Assembly: GCA_963726375.1 (NCBI GenBank) | Contig: CAVSCE010000009.1 | Location: forward strand, 62,001-126,000 | Direction: 5' to 3' | Source: UTCFX2 sp963726375 | Lineage (GTDB): Bacteria; Chloroflexota; Anaerolineae; Anaerolineales; UBA4823 | Length of the DNA: 64,000 bases | In this document: one piece after another, positions 1 to 10,412 of the stretch | Numbering within the stretch: the first letter of the stretch is position 1 | Layout: the number at the start of each line of letters is the position of its first letter | Notes under the pieces: model-generated | Database searches by the model: none | Seen by the model: only the letters and a program-made list of their open reading frames with translations | Told to the model about the DNA's origin: nothing | Made by a program: the position numbers and the translations under genes

Positions 1-579
1 GACGGCCAGCCCGGCGGTAACGATGTCGGCGCCCCGCACTGCGGCTTCGGTGATCTGGCGGCCGTTGCGAACGGCGGCGACGATGATCTCGGTCGGGAAG
101 GCATAGTTGTCGCGGATCGCGACGATCTCTTCAATAAAGCTCCAGATCTCTTCGCCGTTGGATTCCTTCCAGCCGATGAACGGGGAGACGTAGAACGCAC
201 CCATCCGCATCGCGTGCAGGGCCTGGACCGAGGAAAAGACGAGCGTCAGGTTCGAGCGGATGCCCCTTTCCTTCAATACCGCGACAGCCTTATAACCGGC
301 TTCGACAGCCGGCAGCTTGATCACAAAATTCGGGCTGATCGCAGCCAGCTTTTCGCCTTCGGCGACCATCGCCTGGTAATCCGTCAGGTGCGGGTTGACT
401 TCCACCGAGACTGTCTTCTCCGTCCCGGCGAACAGGGACCCAATCTCCCGAATCACAGTCAGGAACGGCTTGCCGGAAGCCTGGACATGGCGGGGGTTGG
501 TCGTGACCCCGTCCAGGTTCCACATTTTCAATGCATGCTCGATTTCGTGCACGTGCGCGCTATCCAGAAAAAATTTCAT
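1..579 (-). CDS. Transaldolase / fructose-6-phosphate aldolase-like protein, 3' end outside window
   Basis: A class I (Schiff-base) aldolase of the small TalC/FSA transaldolase family, expected to cleave or transfer a C3 unit from a ketose (phosphate) in the cytoplasm. Frame is open for 193 codons to the window edge; relatives have about 215 residues, so only the C-terminus is missing. Visible signatures are GVTTNP (residues 24-29) and VIKLP with the presumed catalytic Lys88. The ATG at 579 follows an AGGAGC ribosome site. It is the last visible gene of a ROK-isomerase-ABC-GH31 operon, so it probably acts on the sugar released by the glycosidase. The actual substrate is not readable from sequence. 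Confidence 0.85.
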   Translation of the reverse strand, partial: MKFFLDSAHVHEIEHALKMWNLDGVTTNPRHVQASGKPFLTVIREIGSLFAGTEKTVSVEVNPHLTDYQAMVAEGEKLAAISPNFVIKLPAVEAGYKAVAVLKERGIRSNLTLVFSSVQALHAMRMGAFYVSPFIGWKESNGEEIWSFIEEIVAIRDNYAFPTEIIVAAVRNGRQITEAAVRGADIVTAGLAV

Positions 580-644
580 CGTCTGCTCCTGTAATTATCA
601 CTTATTTTTCGATGAAACCGAAGGTTCCAGAAAACCCATCGGGT

Positions 645-2848
645 TTAATTTTGCTCAACACGGACGCCGGCGGGCAGGTTGAGGATCTGACCAACAGGCG
701 AGATTTTCAGCTCCAACCCGGGCAGCTGGATGCCACGCCGCGGCTTTCCAAACGCCAGGACCTTTTCCAGGTCCAGCCCCGGTTTCAATTCGGCGGTGTG
801 CTGGACGGCAGGGCCGAGCGGGAGCAGGGTCCCCTCACGCCCGAAAACCGGGATGCGGTCGAGCGGCATCTCCCAATCCAACAGCCTCGGACCTTCAAGC
901 CAGCGCTCATCCCAGAGGTCGAACCAGCGTCCGGCCGGCAGGTAAAATGATACCACGCCCCCGGGCTTCAGAACCGGGACCACCAGCAGCGATCCGCCGA
1001 GCATGTACTGCAGGTCGAAATGCGCGGGCCAGCCGGTCTTCGGGGAAGGCCAGGACCATCGGGCGCATCACCGGCAGACCGGTGCTGGCTGGCTTCCAGG
1101 GCGCAGGCCTGCAGGTAGGGGATCAGCTGGTAGCGCCAGCCCAGCCATTTTCGGATGATCCCTTCAGCCTCATCGCCAAACTCCCAGGGCTCGCGCGGGC
1201 TGGTGCCGTGGAAGCGGGTGTGCGAGCACAGGATGCCGGCCTGCGCCCAGCGGACGTACAGCTCGGCTTCAGGGCTGCCGCCGCCGATCACGTTCCGGAG
1301 GTTTCTTTGCCGAAAAAGCCACCGATATCGTGCGAATAGAACGGCGCGCCGCTCAATCCCCAGGACAGCCCGCCGCGGATGCTGGCAGCCAGGCCTTCCC
1401 AATCGCCCTGCGGATCGCCGCCCCACTGGACGGGGTAGCGCTGGCTGCCGGTCCAGCCGGCCCGCGCCCAGACGACGCCATCGGAATATTTCTGCGAAGC
1501 CTCGAAGACGCAGCGGTTGTAAAGCAGCGCATAGACATTGTGCAGCCGCTTGCCGCTGTCGCCGTTGAAGGCGACGACGTCTTCGGGCACCGCTTCGCCG
1601 TAATCCGTCTTCATCACCGCGGCGCCGATCTCGATGCAGAGGCTTGTGCGCTTCCCGGTACCAGTGGTAGGCTTCCGGGTTGGTGAAGTCGATGATCCCG
1701 GAGGGCTTAAGTGAGGGACGACGGAATTGTCATGCGGCCGGGAACCAGCGGTGGATGTAGGTAGACCCGTCGGGGTTCTTCAAGAAATAGCCCTTCTGCT
1801 CCAGCTCGGGGAAGATCGGGCTGAGGGTGGATATATAGGGGTATTCCCACAGGCACAGGCGCAGGTTCAGAGCATCCAGCTTGCGGATGAAGGCGGGCCG
1901 GGATCGGGGTAGCGGTCTGCGTCCCAGGAGAAATCGAAGCGCGTCTCGGGCTTGTGCCAGGCGCGGCCGTCCAGCGTGATCACGTCGCAGGGGATGCGCC
2001 GTTCGCGGAGCTTGTGCGCCACTTCGAGCAGCTCGTCGGCGGTCTTGTAGTAGGCGCGCGACATCCAGGTCCCGTAGCTCCAGCGCGGCGGGATGGAGGC
2101 GCGCCCGGTCAGCCAGGTGTATTTCTCGATGATCTCGGCGGGATTTTCGCCGACGAAGAGGAAGAGGTCGAGGTTCGGCTCCTCGATTTTGAGGATATAG
2201 CTGCGGTGCGACCAGGGCGGATAGCCGACAGCGTGGGTGACCCGTGTCGGCGTGTTCACGAAGATCCCCCAGCCCGCGGGGCTCCAGGCAAAGGGGGTAT
2301 TCTTATAAGAGAGCTCGGCGTTGACGCCGGTCGCGTCCCGGTTCCAGCTGACGACCAGCTGGCCGCGGCGGTCGAGGGCGCCGAATTTTTCGCCCAGGCC
2401 GTAGACCGGCTCGCCGCTCTGGCAGCGCAAGGCTGACGAGCCATTCGCCTTCTTTATATGCAAACGGGGAAAAGCGCAGCTCGCCCTGGATGGTGCGGTC
2501 GGTGGAGGACTCGAGCAGCAGTGCGCCCAGCAGACATCAAGCGAATGCGCAGCGGGTGCGGAGCTCAGCTCCAGCGTGAGCTCCCGGCGCTGAACCGGTA
2601 GAATTCGGGAAGCTGTTCGAACTCGGTCAGCGGCGGGCTCGGGCTCAGCGGCCAGCAGGCCGTAGTCCGGGAGCACGGCTTTTTCGAGGCGGAGCCGCAG
2701 GATCCCCGGGGCGTAGACGCTGAGCTCGCAGGATGCCCTCGTCTGGTTTCGAAACCGGCGCTGCCTGATCTGCGAAGGCCAGCAGGGCTGCGGATGTCAG
2801 GCGGCGGAAACCTTCTTGAATTCGGATGTATTCTTGATCAAAGAGCAT
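645..2848 (-). CDS. GH31 family alpha-glycosidase (alpha-xylosidase/alpha-glucosidase type), frameshifted
   Basis: Retaining alpha-glycosidase releasing an alpha-linked sugar from the non-reducing end, probably cytoplasmic since no signal peptide is seen. About 735 codons, the usual size of YicI-like enzymes. The nucleophile motif is MKTDYGE (near 1,610) and the acid/base region is WGGDPQGDWEGL (near 1,410); a C-terminal beta-domain follows. The KTD-GE form is that of alpha-xylosidases and alpha-glucosidases. Frame breaks lie near 2,650, 1,870, 1,620, 1,290 and 1,000, with protein-like sequence continuing across each. It starts 25 nt after the permease gene and lies in the same operon. Substrate (xyloside versus glucoside) is undecided. 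Confidence 0.85.
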
Positions 2849-2873
2849 GGCATTTTCTCGAATAATCTGCTTT

Positions 2874-3929
2874 TTACTTCATTCCCGTCGTGGCAATCCC
2901 GGTTGTAATGTAGCGCTGCAAGAATGGCGAAGATGAGTGTAATCGGCAGAAGCGTTAGAACGGTCATTGCCAGGATGAGATTCCACTGAACATTGAGCTC
3001 GCCTTGAAAAGACATCAGACCCGATTTGCAGGGTGAAATATTCGCTGCGGCTAAGCACGATCAGCGGCCAGAGGAAATCATTCCAGCGCCACATCACCGA
3101 GAAGATCGTCAGCACTGCCAGGGCCGGTTTTGCCAGCGGTACGATCACCTGCGCATAAATCCGCCACTCGCTGGCTCCATCGATGCGGGCTGCGTCGATC
3201 AGCTCATCCGGGATGGTAAGCATGTACTGGCGCAGAAGGAACACTCCGGTCGGCGTGGCCGCCGCAGGGACGATGATGCCCAGCAGATTGTTATTCCAGC
3301 CGACATTGTGATCACCAGAAAGACCGGAACGAGCACGACCGAAAGCGGCACCATCAAGGTGCTGATCATGACCATAAAGATCGCTTCTGGGCCGCGGAAA
3401 TGATATTTGCTCAGTGCAAAAGCCGCCATGCTGTTGACCAGCAGGGTGAGCAGGGTCGCAGTGACCGTCACCATCACGCTGTTCCACAAATAGACGCCCA
3501 AAGTCGAAACTCTCCACACCTTCTTTGTAGTTTTCCAGGCCAAAATAGACGCTTTCGACCGGCTGGCGCTGATTGATATTGACTTTGATGATCTCTCCCG
3601 GGTTCGGCGGGGTCAATCATCTGGGCTTCCAGCCCAACGCGACGCACCTGTGCAAGGATCCGAGTGCTGCCATCCTCAAATGTAATCGTATACAAAGGCA
3701 GCGGTTCTTCATAGCCTTCCACCATCACCGTTTCCTGACGGTAGGGCAGCAAGCGCGGCGGAAATTTGACGATCTCTCCAGATGTTTTGAAAGAGGAAAA
3801 CACCAGCCAAACAATCGGCCCGAACATGATGATGACGCCCATGAACAGGTAGACGTAAGAGATCACGTCGGTGACATCGAGCCTGTTGTGGCCCCTGGTC
3901 AGGCGCAGCATTTTTAGAATATTGCTCAT
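2874..3929 (-). CDS. Carbohydrate ABC transporter permease, MalG/AraQ-like, frameshifted
   Basis: Inner-membrane subunit of a CUT1-type sugar importer. The conserved cytoplasmic loop for ATPase contact reads DAARIDGASEWRIYAQVIVP (near 3,170), and the protein ends LQRYITTGIATTGMK, typical for the family. An approximately 60-residue insert follows the first membrane segment, rich in acidic and proline residues. Breaks occur near 3,620, 3,500, 3,300 and 3,020. The start at 3,929 is chosen because GAGGAG precedes it and it lies one base after the stop of the partner permease. No ATPase (MalK/MsmX) is encoded nearby, so a shared one elsewhere is likely. Confidence 0.88.
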
Positions 3930-3930
3930 T

Positions 3931-4943
3931 TCAGCTCTCCTCACGCCGGAAGACCAGCTGGATGATCGTCAGAACCACCAGCACCCCAGCCATCAGCAGC
4001 GAAGCCGCAGCCGCCAGTCCGTACTGCTTGTTCGGGCTGGAGAAGCCATAATTATAGATATATTGACGATATAGAGCGTCGCGGTGCCGGGTCCGCCGCC
4101 AGTGAAGGCGAAAACGATATCAAAGACCTGGACAGCGCGGATCAACGACAGCACCAGAACGACGACCATGGTTGGCATCAGCAGCGGCAAGGTGATTTTT
4201 GAGAATGAATGCCAGGGATTGGCGCCATCGATCGAAGCGGCTTCATACAGGTCGGCCGGGATGGACTGCAGCCCAGCCAGCAGGATGAGGGTGTAGAAAC
4301 CCATGAATGCCCAAACGCTGATCACGATGACCAGGAATTGGGCCCAGCTGGCGTTGACAAGGAAGGGGATTTTATCAAGACCCAGGCTGATAAGGATGCC
4401 GTTGACCAAGCCATTCTCCTGCAGGATCCATTTCCAGATCAGCGCGACAACGATTGGTGAAAGCAGAACAGGGTAGAAATAGACACTCCGGAAGAACCCG
4501 CGGCCTCTGATGCTTCGGTTGAGGATCAAGGCAGTGATCAACGAAAATAAGACCATCAAGGCGACTTGAACAATCACGTATACCGAGGTGTTGTATACTG
4601 CACGCCAGAACAGGTCCTCGCTGCAGGTGCGCGGCTCAAGATAATTATCACAATCCAATAAACGGTCAAAATTTGCCGTTCCAACCCAAGGGCGTTCGGC
4701 AGGAGTGAAGGCTGTTCCGCCAGTAAAGGCATAGACAAAGTTAAGCAGCATCGGAAACAGGATGAAGATGCCAAAGATCAACAGGTTCGGCAATACAAAA
4801 ACATATGCCATATTGCGCGAGCCGATGAGGTGTTGGAGTGGGCTAAAAAACAGGTCAGGTATGGAAACAAGAAGCTCGAAGATCTTACCCCAAAACCTGT
4901 TGATCGGTTTCGAAGCCCGTTTGGACCCAGATTGGACACTCAT
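3931..4943 (-). CDS. Carbohydrate ABC transporter permease, MalF/UgpA-like, frameshifted near 3' end
   Basis: Second membrane subunit of the same sugar importer. Six or more hydrophobic segments are visible, with the EAA-type loop YEAASIDGANPWHSFSKIT (near 4,220). One shift near 4,050-4,080 separates the body from the C-terminal helix ending IIQLVFRREES. Start 4,943 is preferred over an upstream in-frame ATG because AGGA lies 8 nt upstream of it. It follows the binding-protein gene after a 65-nt gap that contains a hairpin, and is followed at one base by the second permease. Confidence 0.88.
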
Positions 4944-4958
4944 CTTGTGATCCTGACT

Positions 4959-4994
4959 AGCGGAGTGCAAGAGGAACATCTCCTGCACCCCGCT
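4959..4994 (-). other. Imperfect hairpin between binding-protein and permease genes
   Basis: Arms AGCGG-GTGCA-GAG and CTC-TGCAC-CCGCT with small mismatches lie between the end of the binding-protein gene and its permease. Such stem-loops commonly stabilise the upstream binding-protein message. That role is inferred from position; there is no T-run, so it is not a clear terminator. Confidence 0.4.
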
Positions 4995-5008
4995 GATCGA
5001 ATAAGAAT

Positions 5009-6386
5009 TTATTGGGCTTCTGCGATCGCATTGTCAATATCTTGCTGGAGGTTGACGAGCATCTCGTCGAGGCTCAGCTCTCCACTCAAATATTGGGCAA
5101 TGCGGTTCGCGCTGTTGCGGTAGTATGCAAAGGCATAGGGGTGAACGTTCAATGCCACAGCCTGGTCGGTCAATTTGGTGACTTCTGCAGTATAGGCTGA
5201 AAGGGCGGCCAGGACCAGGGGATTGTCGGTCTTGAATTCCACGCCGCTGGCAGCTACTTCTGCATTCGCCGGCAGCGAGAGCGTGCCAGCCGAGAACGCT
5301 TTGTAGTTTTCAGCCTGGATCAGGAATTCGACCAGTTTGGCAGCTTCCGCGGGATATTTTGTACCGGCGAAAGCGACTACGGCAGAACCACCTGCGATGC
5401 CGGTTGAGCCGCCCTCACCCGTAGGATTGGGGACAACAACCCAGTCGAAGGCGTCGCCAACGTCCTTAGCCAGACCATTGATCTGCCAGGAGCCGGACAT
5501 GCACAGTGCGAGCTGGCCGATTTAAAAGCCGCGATGCAGCTGTTGACGGGTTCGGCGCCCAGCCAGACTTCTTGAGGAGTAACTCCATCATCGTGCCAGC
5601 TTTTTACCAGCTCGGCAAAGGAACGGAAACCGGGCGTATCGACAGTGAAGGTGTTTTCTTCATTGATCAGCTGTGCGCCTTTACTCATCGCCGGGCCGGC
5701 AAAGCGGTGCCCGGTGCGGTCGATCGAGATGGCATACTGCGATCCGGTCGCTTCGGCAACCTGCTTGGTCAGATTCCGTCCATTGTTCCCAGGTGGTCCC
5801 TTCGCCGGGTACTTCCACGCCTGCCTGGTCGAAGAGGGTCTTGTTGACATAGGGGCCGGTGATTGTCAGGGCATCCGGGTAACCGCCGAATCCCAATGCT
5901 TCCAGGATGGGAGCAGGGAAATTGGCTTCGTAGTAGGCTGCATCTGCAAGGAGCGGGCGCAAATCCAGCAGCATGCCTTTGTAGGCGCCGAAGTTTGTGA
6001 TCCGGGCCAGATCGGGGCCCTCGCCGCTCTCCACCTGTACGGGGAGCTGCTCGTCAATGGTCTTGTAAGGCACCACATCGAGGACCACTTTAATTTCCGG
6101 GTTGGCTGCCATGAAAGCGTCAACGATCGGCTTGATGACATCCGCTTCAACCCCATCTGCATAGTACGTGAAGCGCAGCTCAACCGGTTCTACAGGGACT
6201 GCGGTGGGGACTTCAGTTGGCACTGCAGTGGGAACATCCGTTGGCTTTGGCGCTTCGGTGGGTGGCAGGCGCCTCGGTGACCGCTACGGGCGGCTCGGTT
6301 GGAGCCGGCGGCTGCGGTGTGGCTGCGGGTGCGCAGGCCGAGAGCAGCAATGCTGCTAACAAAAGTAATCCTAAAAACTTCTTCAT
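5009..6386 (-). CDS. Sugar ABC transporter substrate-binding lipoprotein, frameshifted
   Basis: Extracellular (Chloroflexota cell-envelope) binding lipoprotein of the CUT1 importer. It starts with a short signal peptide and lipobox LLSACAP, followed by a low-complexity Ala/Pro/Thr/Glu/Val linker of about 35 residues and then the binding fold (VELRFTYYADGVEADVI...). About 459 codons in total, normal for cluster B binding proteins. Breaks occur near 6,250 (in the linker), 5,780 and 5,520. Start 6,386 follows AAAGGAGAAG. The substrate cannot be told from sequence; its neighbours suggest an alpha-linked oligosaccharide or glycoside. Confidence 0.88.
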
Positions 6387-6502
6387 GTTCTTTCTTCTCC
6401 TTTAGATCATATCTTGTGATCTTCAGTTAGATTTCTCTTGCTCATCGAGCAAGAACCTCGCTTACTTGATCAAAAACCGTTGTTCAACTTGATAAATGAA
6501 AA

Positions 6503-7887
6503 TCAAAATTCTTGTGCTATCACCTCCCCTTCTTCGATGGTCAGGGCAGGAAGCCCGACCAGCCTTGGGAAAGACTGTAAGGCAGCTGTGATGATCTCCA
6601 TAAGCCAATGAAATATGGTGTTCAAGGCCTTCGTTCATCAAAAGGTTGAGGAAATCCTGTGCAGAACAATCAAGTTTAATATTCCAGCCGTTCCGCTGAA
6701 GGGTTTGGGCTCGGCAGCATTTCTCCTTTGCCAACGACCAGGCGCGAAGACCCTGTGGATTGGCTGATCCGGGCAACGGTAACCATCCCGGGTTTGAGGG
6801 CAAAATCCATCACCAACGGTAGACGGCGGTTGGAATGGATCCCGCCGTGCGGCTGCTGAGATGGGTTGGCAAAAGACAAGGGTGCCAATCCGCAGTGCCA
6901 GAGTGCGATCCGGTTTTTTTCCTGGTCTACTGCCACCATATCCGTGCCGAAACGCGGGGCTGTCAGACAACCATTGAAGGATCAGCTGCGTCAGCGTGCC
7001 GTTGATATCCGCTTCACAGCTGCAGGGGATCGGTGCAGCATGACAAAACCCATCGCTGAGCATTGACATCGCGCCGCAGGCGGCACAGCCCAGCTCGGTG
7101 AAGAATTCCGGCCAGCAGCGCACCGCCAGCCCGTCCAGCTCCTGCTCGATCGCGATTTCTTTCAAAGCCTGATAGACACTCAGGGTACCGTTTAGTGGGA
7201 TCTGCTCGAGATCGGATAAATTGTCCAATCTGGCGTCCAGGAGGCTGCGGGTATTCATGAGCGTCGAGGCCGGGACCTGGCGGGCGCGGGCAAACACATC
7301 GGCCAGCTCAATCTTCTTGATTTCGACCCCAAAGGCTTCTCGCAGAGCGGTTTCATCCAGATGACAGGAATCCAATCCAACCGGATGTTCTCCAATCACA
7401 CCCAGCCGCGCAGATTTCAAGACGACGCATGACCGCCCCGGCGGCTGCCAGAGCAAGGATTTTCTGCAGGACGGCCGGGTCTCCTGGCAAGCCGTAGGCG
7501 TATTGGTAATGGGCGCTTTAGCAGCGTTAACGCATGTCCAGCCAGATTGATGCCGCAAAGCGAGTTCAGGCGCAGGCGTCCACCCGTCCATGGCTCGGGG
7601 ACGCCCCACAACATTAGCGGGGTGGACTGATTTTCTGTCAGGGCTGCGACCATTGTGCTGTCTGCAAAGCTAGCCTGGAAGATCAGGATCAGGTCAGGCG
7701 AGGCGGAATCGAGTTCTGCTGCAGCGGATTGTGCTGCGGCCAGGTCCATAACAGCTTCCGCAGGCCCAATTAACTCCAGATTGGCAGCAACTAACGCTTC
7801 ACGTGCTGAGCTAATCATTTCGTTCGCCAGTGCGACGTCGAAGGTTGAGCGAATCAGGGGAATGAATGCAATCCGAAGTTTGCTCAC
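6503..7887 (-). CDS. L-fucose/D-arabinose isomerase-family protein, frameshifted
   Basis: Resembles the FucI/AraA-like family of metal-dependent aldose-ketose isomerases (about 460 codons). Visible family traits are the N-terminal Rossmann-like part with LMLWGVPEPWTGGRLRLNSL, the segment CEADINGTLTQLILQ, and the C-terminal GLEHHISLAYGDH. It begins with GTG at 7,887, overlapping the ROK stop codon by 4 nt (translational coupling). Breaks lie near 7,440, 6,960 and 6,700. In this operon it would isomerise the imported or released sugar before aldol cleavage by the transaldolase-like enzyme. Members of this family are often misannotated, so the sugar is left open. Confidence 0.72.
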
Positions 7888-9138
7888 ATTTGTTCTTTCT
7901 GTTCAGGCTGGTAGAAGAACTGCATTAATGCCAGCGCGGCCGCCCCGGTCACGCCCGCTTTCCAGCCGAAGGTCGCGGCCTGCAGACGAACTTTTTTACC
8001 CAGATCGCCAAAAGACATCTGGCGAATTGTGTCCAGGGTCGGTTTTATGAAAAGGTCTTGACCTTGCGAAAATATGCCGCCTAACAAGATCAATTCAGGG
8101 TTGAATAGGTTGACGATGTTTGCCAGTGCCAGGCCGAGATAATAGACACGCTCGTTGAGCATGCGCAGGACATCCTGGTCGCCGCTTCGGGCAGCAAGAA
8201 AAACCCGTTCAATCGGCACAAGATCGGCTCGGGTGTTCATTATCTGAGCCAGGATCCCACCGGGATTCAACTGGGAGAGGGTTTCTGCCTGGCGCAGGAT
8301 GGCCGGCTCGGATATGAGGGTCTCCAGGCATCCGTTTTTCCCGCAATGGCAGGGTTCTCCGCCACGCGGCAGCATGACGGTGTGTCCAATCTCGCCCGCA
8401 CCGGTGTTGTTGCCGCGAAATACCCGGCCGTTGAATACCAGACCAGCTCCTACGCCAATTCGGCCATACACAAAAGCCAGTGAGTTCACGCCGCGCCCCG
8501 CGCCGAAATATGCCTCCCCAATTGCCATGGCGCGGACATTATTGTCCACCACGACCGGCAGGTTCAACTCATTTTCGAAATATTGGCGCATCGGGACATT
8601 CAGCCAGTTCAAATTGACGGCCAATAAGTTCTCTCCGGTTGAAAAATCCACAAGCCCCGAAGCGCCGATACCGACCCCAAGAACCAGGCGTCTATCGACG
8701 CCGCTTTCGATTAATCACCGTTTCAATGCTGGATTTGATCTGTTCAAGGACGATAGCATGCTTCTGGTTTCGGTCAAACTCATACACCCGATTATGGATG
8801 ATCTGATCCTGCAAATTCGCAACACAAACCCTGTAGATCCCAATACCAATGTGAACGCCGACGACGAAGCGGGAATCGGGATTGAGATAAACCCTGACGC
8901 GGGGGCGTCCGACAGAACGCTGGCCTTCATCTTCAAAGCCATTTTCATTCTCTAAAACAACGCCCTGATCGATCAGCTCATTGATCAGATTTGTTATGGT
9001 TGTATTGGATAAATTTGTTTGTTCAGCAAGCTGGATTCGGGAGAGCCCGGGTTCATAAAGCAGGCTGAGAAGCACGACCTGCATGTTGTGTAATTTGACC
9101 AGATTGATGTTGCTGCCCCGAAAGTGATAGTTTGGCAC
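7884..9138 (-). CDS. ROK family transcriptional regulator, frameshifted
   Basis: N-terminal winged HTH (GLSRIQLAEQTNLSNTTITN) followed by a ROK sugar-binding domain with the zinc motif CHCGKNGCLE and the acidic GEIGH motif. One break near 8,660-8,690. The reading frame can be extended upstream to a TTG at 9,225, but that TTG is the -35 box of a consensus promoter. The GTG at 9,138, preceded by AAGGGATCTC, is therefore the better start. It is first in the isomerase-ABC-GH31-aldolase operon and probably represses it until a sugar binds. Confidence 0.88.
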
Positions 9139-9196
9139 GAGATCCCTTTGATGGAGACCGGTAATTATTACATCATCTTTATTAATTATTTTGAAT

Positions 9197-9225
9197 ATTA
9201 TATCTTTATGTTGTCGTATTGTCAA
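9197..9225 (-). promoter_or_regulatory. Consensus sigma-70-type promoter of the ROK operon
   Basis: On the minus strand TTGACA (9,225-9,220), a 17-nt spacer, and TATAAT (9,202-9,197). Both hexamers are perfect and spacing is optimal. It lies 59 nt upstream of the GTG proposed as the ROK start, leaving room for an operator in the A/T-rich leader. Confidence 0.8.
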
Positions 9226-9441
9226 TAAATTGAAGAAAATTGCATATTAACTGCCGGAATGACCCGTATTCTTACTCGACAAGCACCTGTTTTTTATACT
9301 TATACTAAAACAGGATTATATAATTTTGTCGTCTTGATAAATAACATGCTATTTTGAATTCTGAGACAAAGGGAAATCCGAGCCTTTTTAATATCGCTGG
9401 CGGAGGCATGTAGAGATCCTGCTGGAGAAGGTATGTTATGA

Positions 9442-9477
9442 AAAACCCTGAGGGACCCAGGAGACCCCCAGGGTTTT
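9442..9477 (-). terminator. Probable intrinsic terminator after the second sugar ABC operon
   Basis: Perfect arms AAAACCCTG / CAGGGTTTT around an 18-nt loop, followed on the minus strand by a short T stretch. It lies 40 nt past the stop of the permease gene at 9,518, where the 12.9-9.5 kb operon should end. The rest of 9,226-9,517 shows no gene. Confidence 0.65.
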
Positions 9478-9517
9478 CGTTTAATACAAAGCTGTGACGA
9501 TATGAATGGCGCACACT

Positions 9518-10403
9518 CTAAATATGGATCAGAACTTGAGCGCGCCCTTCCATCAATCCCTTCGTGAACCACCTCTGCAGGGCCAAGTAAACGATCAGGG
9601 GCGGGATGAATGTGATCAGGATGGCCATCGAAGCGACCGAGAAGGTCCAGTCTCCCGAGGCAGGGGTTGGCTTGAGCAGCTGCACGCCGATCGACATCGG
9701 CATCGCATTGAGGGTCGTGGTAAACGTAAAGGCGTACAGGTATTCACCCCAGATCGGGACGAAAGTCAGGATCGCGACCGTGACGAGCGACGGCGTCACA
9801 AGCGGGATCATGATCTGCCAGTACATGCGGATAGGCGTGCAGCCATCCACAACCGCGGCGTCTTCCAGGTCCTTCGGGATCGAGGTGAACGCGCTGCGCA
9901 TGATAAAGATGCTGAGCGCAAGGAACCAGCCCGTGTACGCAAAGGTCAGCCCGGTGGTCGTATCCAGCAGGTCGAGCTTCTGGAGCACTTCGTAAAGCCC
10001 TGGGATGGACATGCTTTTCGGCAAGAAACATGGAGACGACGACCAGCCAAAAAATGATATCCCTGCCGGGGAAATTCATCCGGGCGAACACATAACCGGA
10101 AAGCGAGGAGATTAACAGGATCAGAAAAACGGACGAAAAGGTAATTATAAAGCTGTTGCGGTAGAACATGACCAGCTTTGGGAGCATGGTGATAACAAGC
10201 TTAGCGTTTTCCAGGGTCAGCGTGGATGGAAACAGCTTCATCGGGATGACATAGGTTTCTTCCACCGGGCGGAAAGCGATGCTCAGCAGCCAGAGCAGCG
10301 GCGCCAGGCTGAACATTGCGACGCTGATCAAGAAGAGATGCTTAAAGAGGGTCGATAAGCGCCTGGAGAACGCTGCAAAGTTGAGTTTCTTCGAAGTTCC
10401 CAT
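9518..10403 (-). CDS. Carbohydrate ABC transporter permease, MalG-like, one frameshift
   Basis: Membrane subunit of a second CUT1-type importer, about 295 codons. Hydrophobic segments are regularly spaced and the ATPase-contact loop reads DLEDAAVVDGCTPIRMYWQI (near 9,840). One break near 10,025 splits the gene between the third helix and the region MPKSMSIPGLYEVLQKL. It starts 9 nt after the partner permease and is the last gene before the hairpin terminator. Confidence 0.9.
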
Positions 10404-10412
10404 GTTGTCCTC

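Noticed and set aside
1..7887. Sulfoquinovose (sulfo-transaldolase) pathway, suggested by GH31 + isomerase + small transaldolase
   Set aside because: The GH31 nucleophile strand has the KTD-GE form of xylosidases/glucosidases, and the stretch aligned with the sulfonate-binding Arg/Trp of YihQ does not carry those residues. No sulfolactaldehyde dehydrogenase/reductase or sulfonate exporter is seen.
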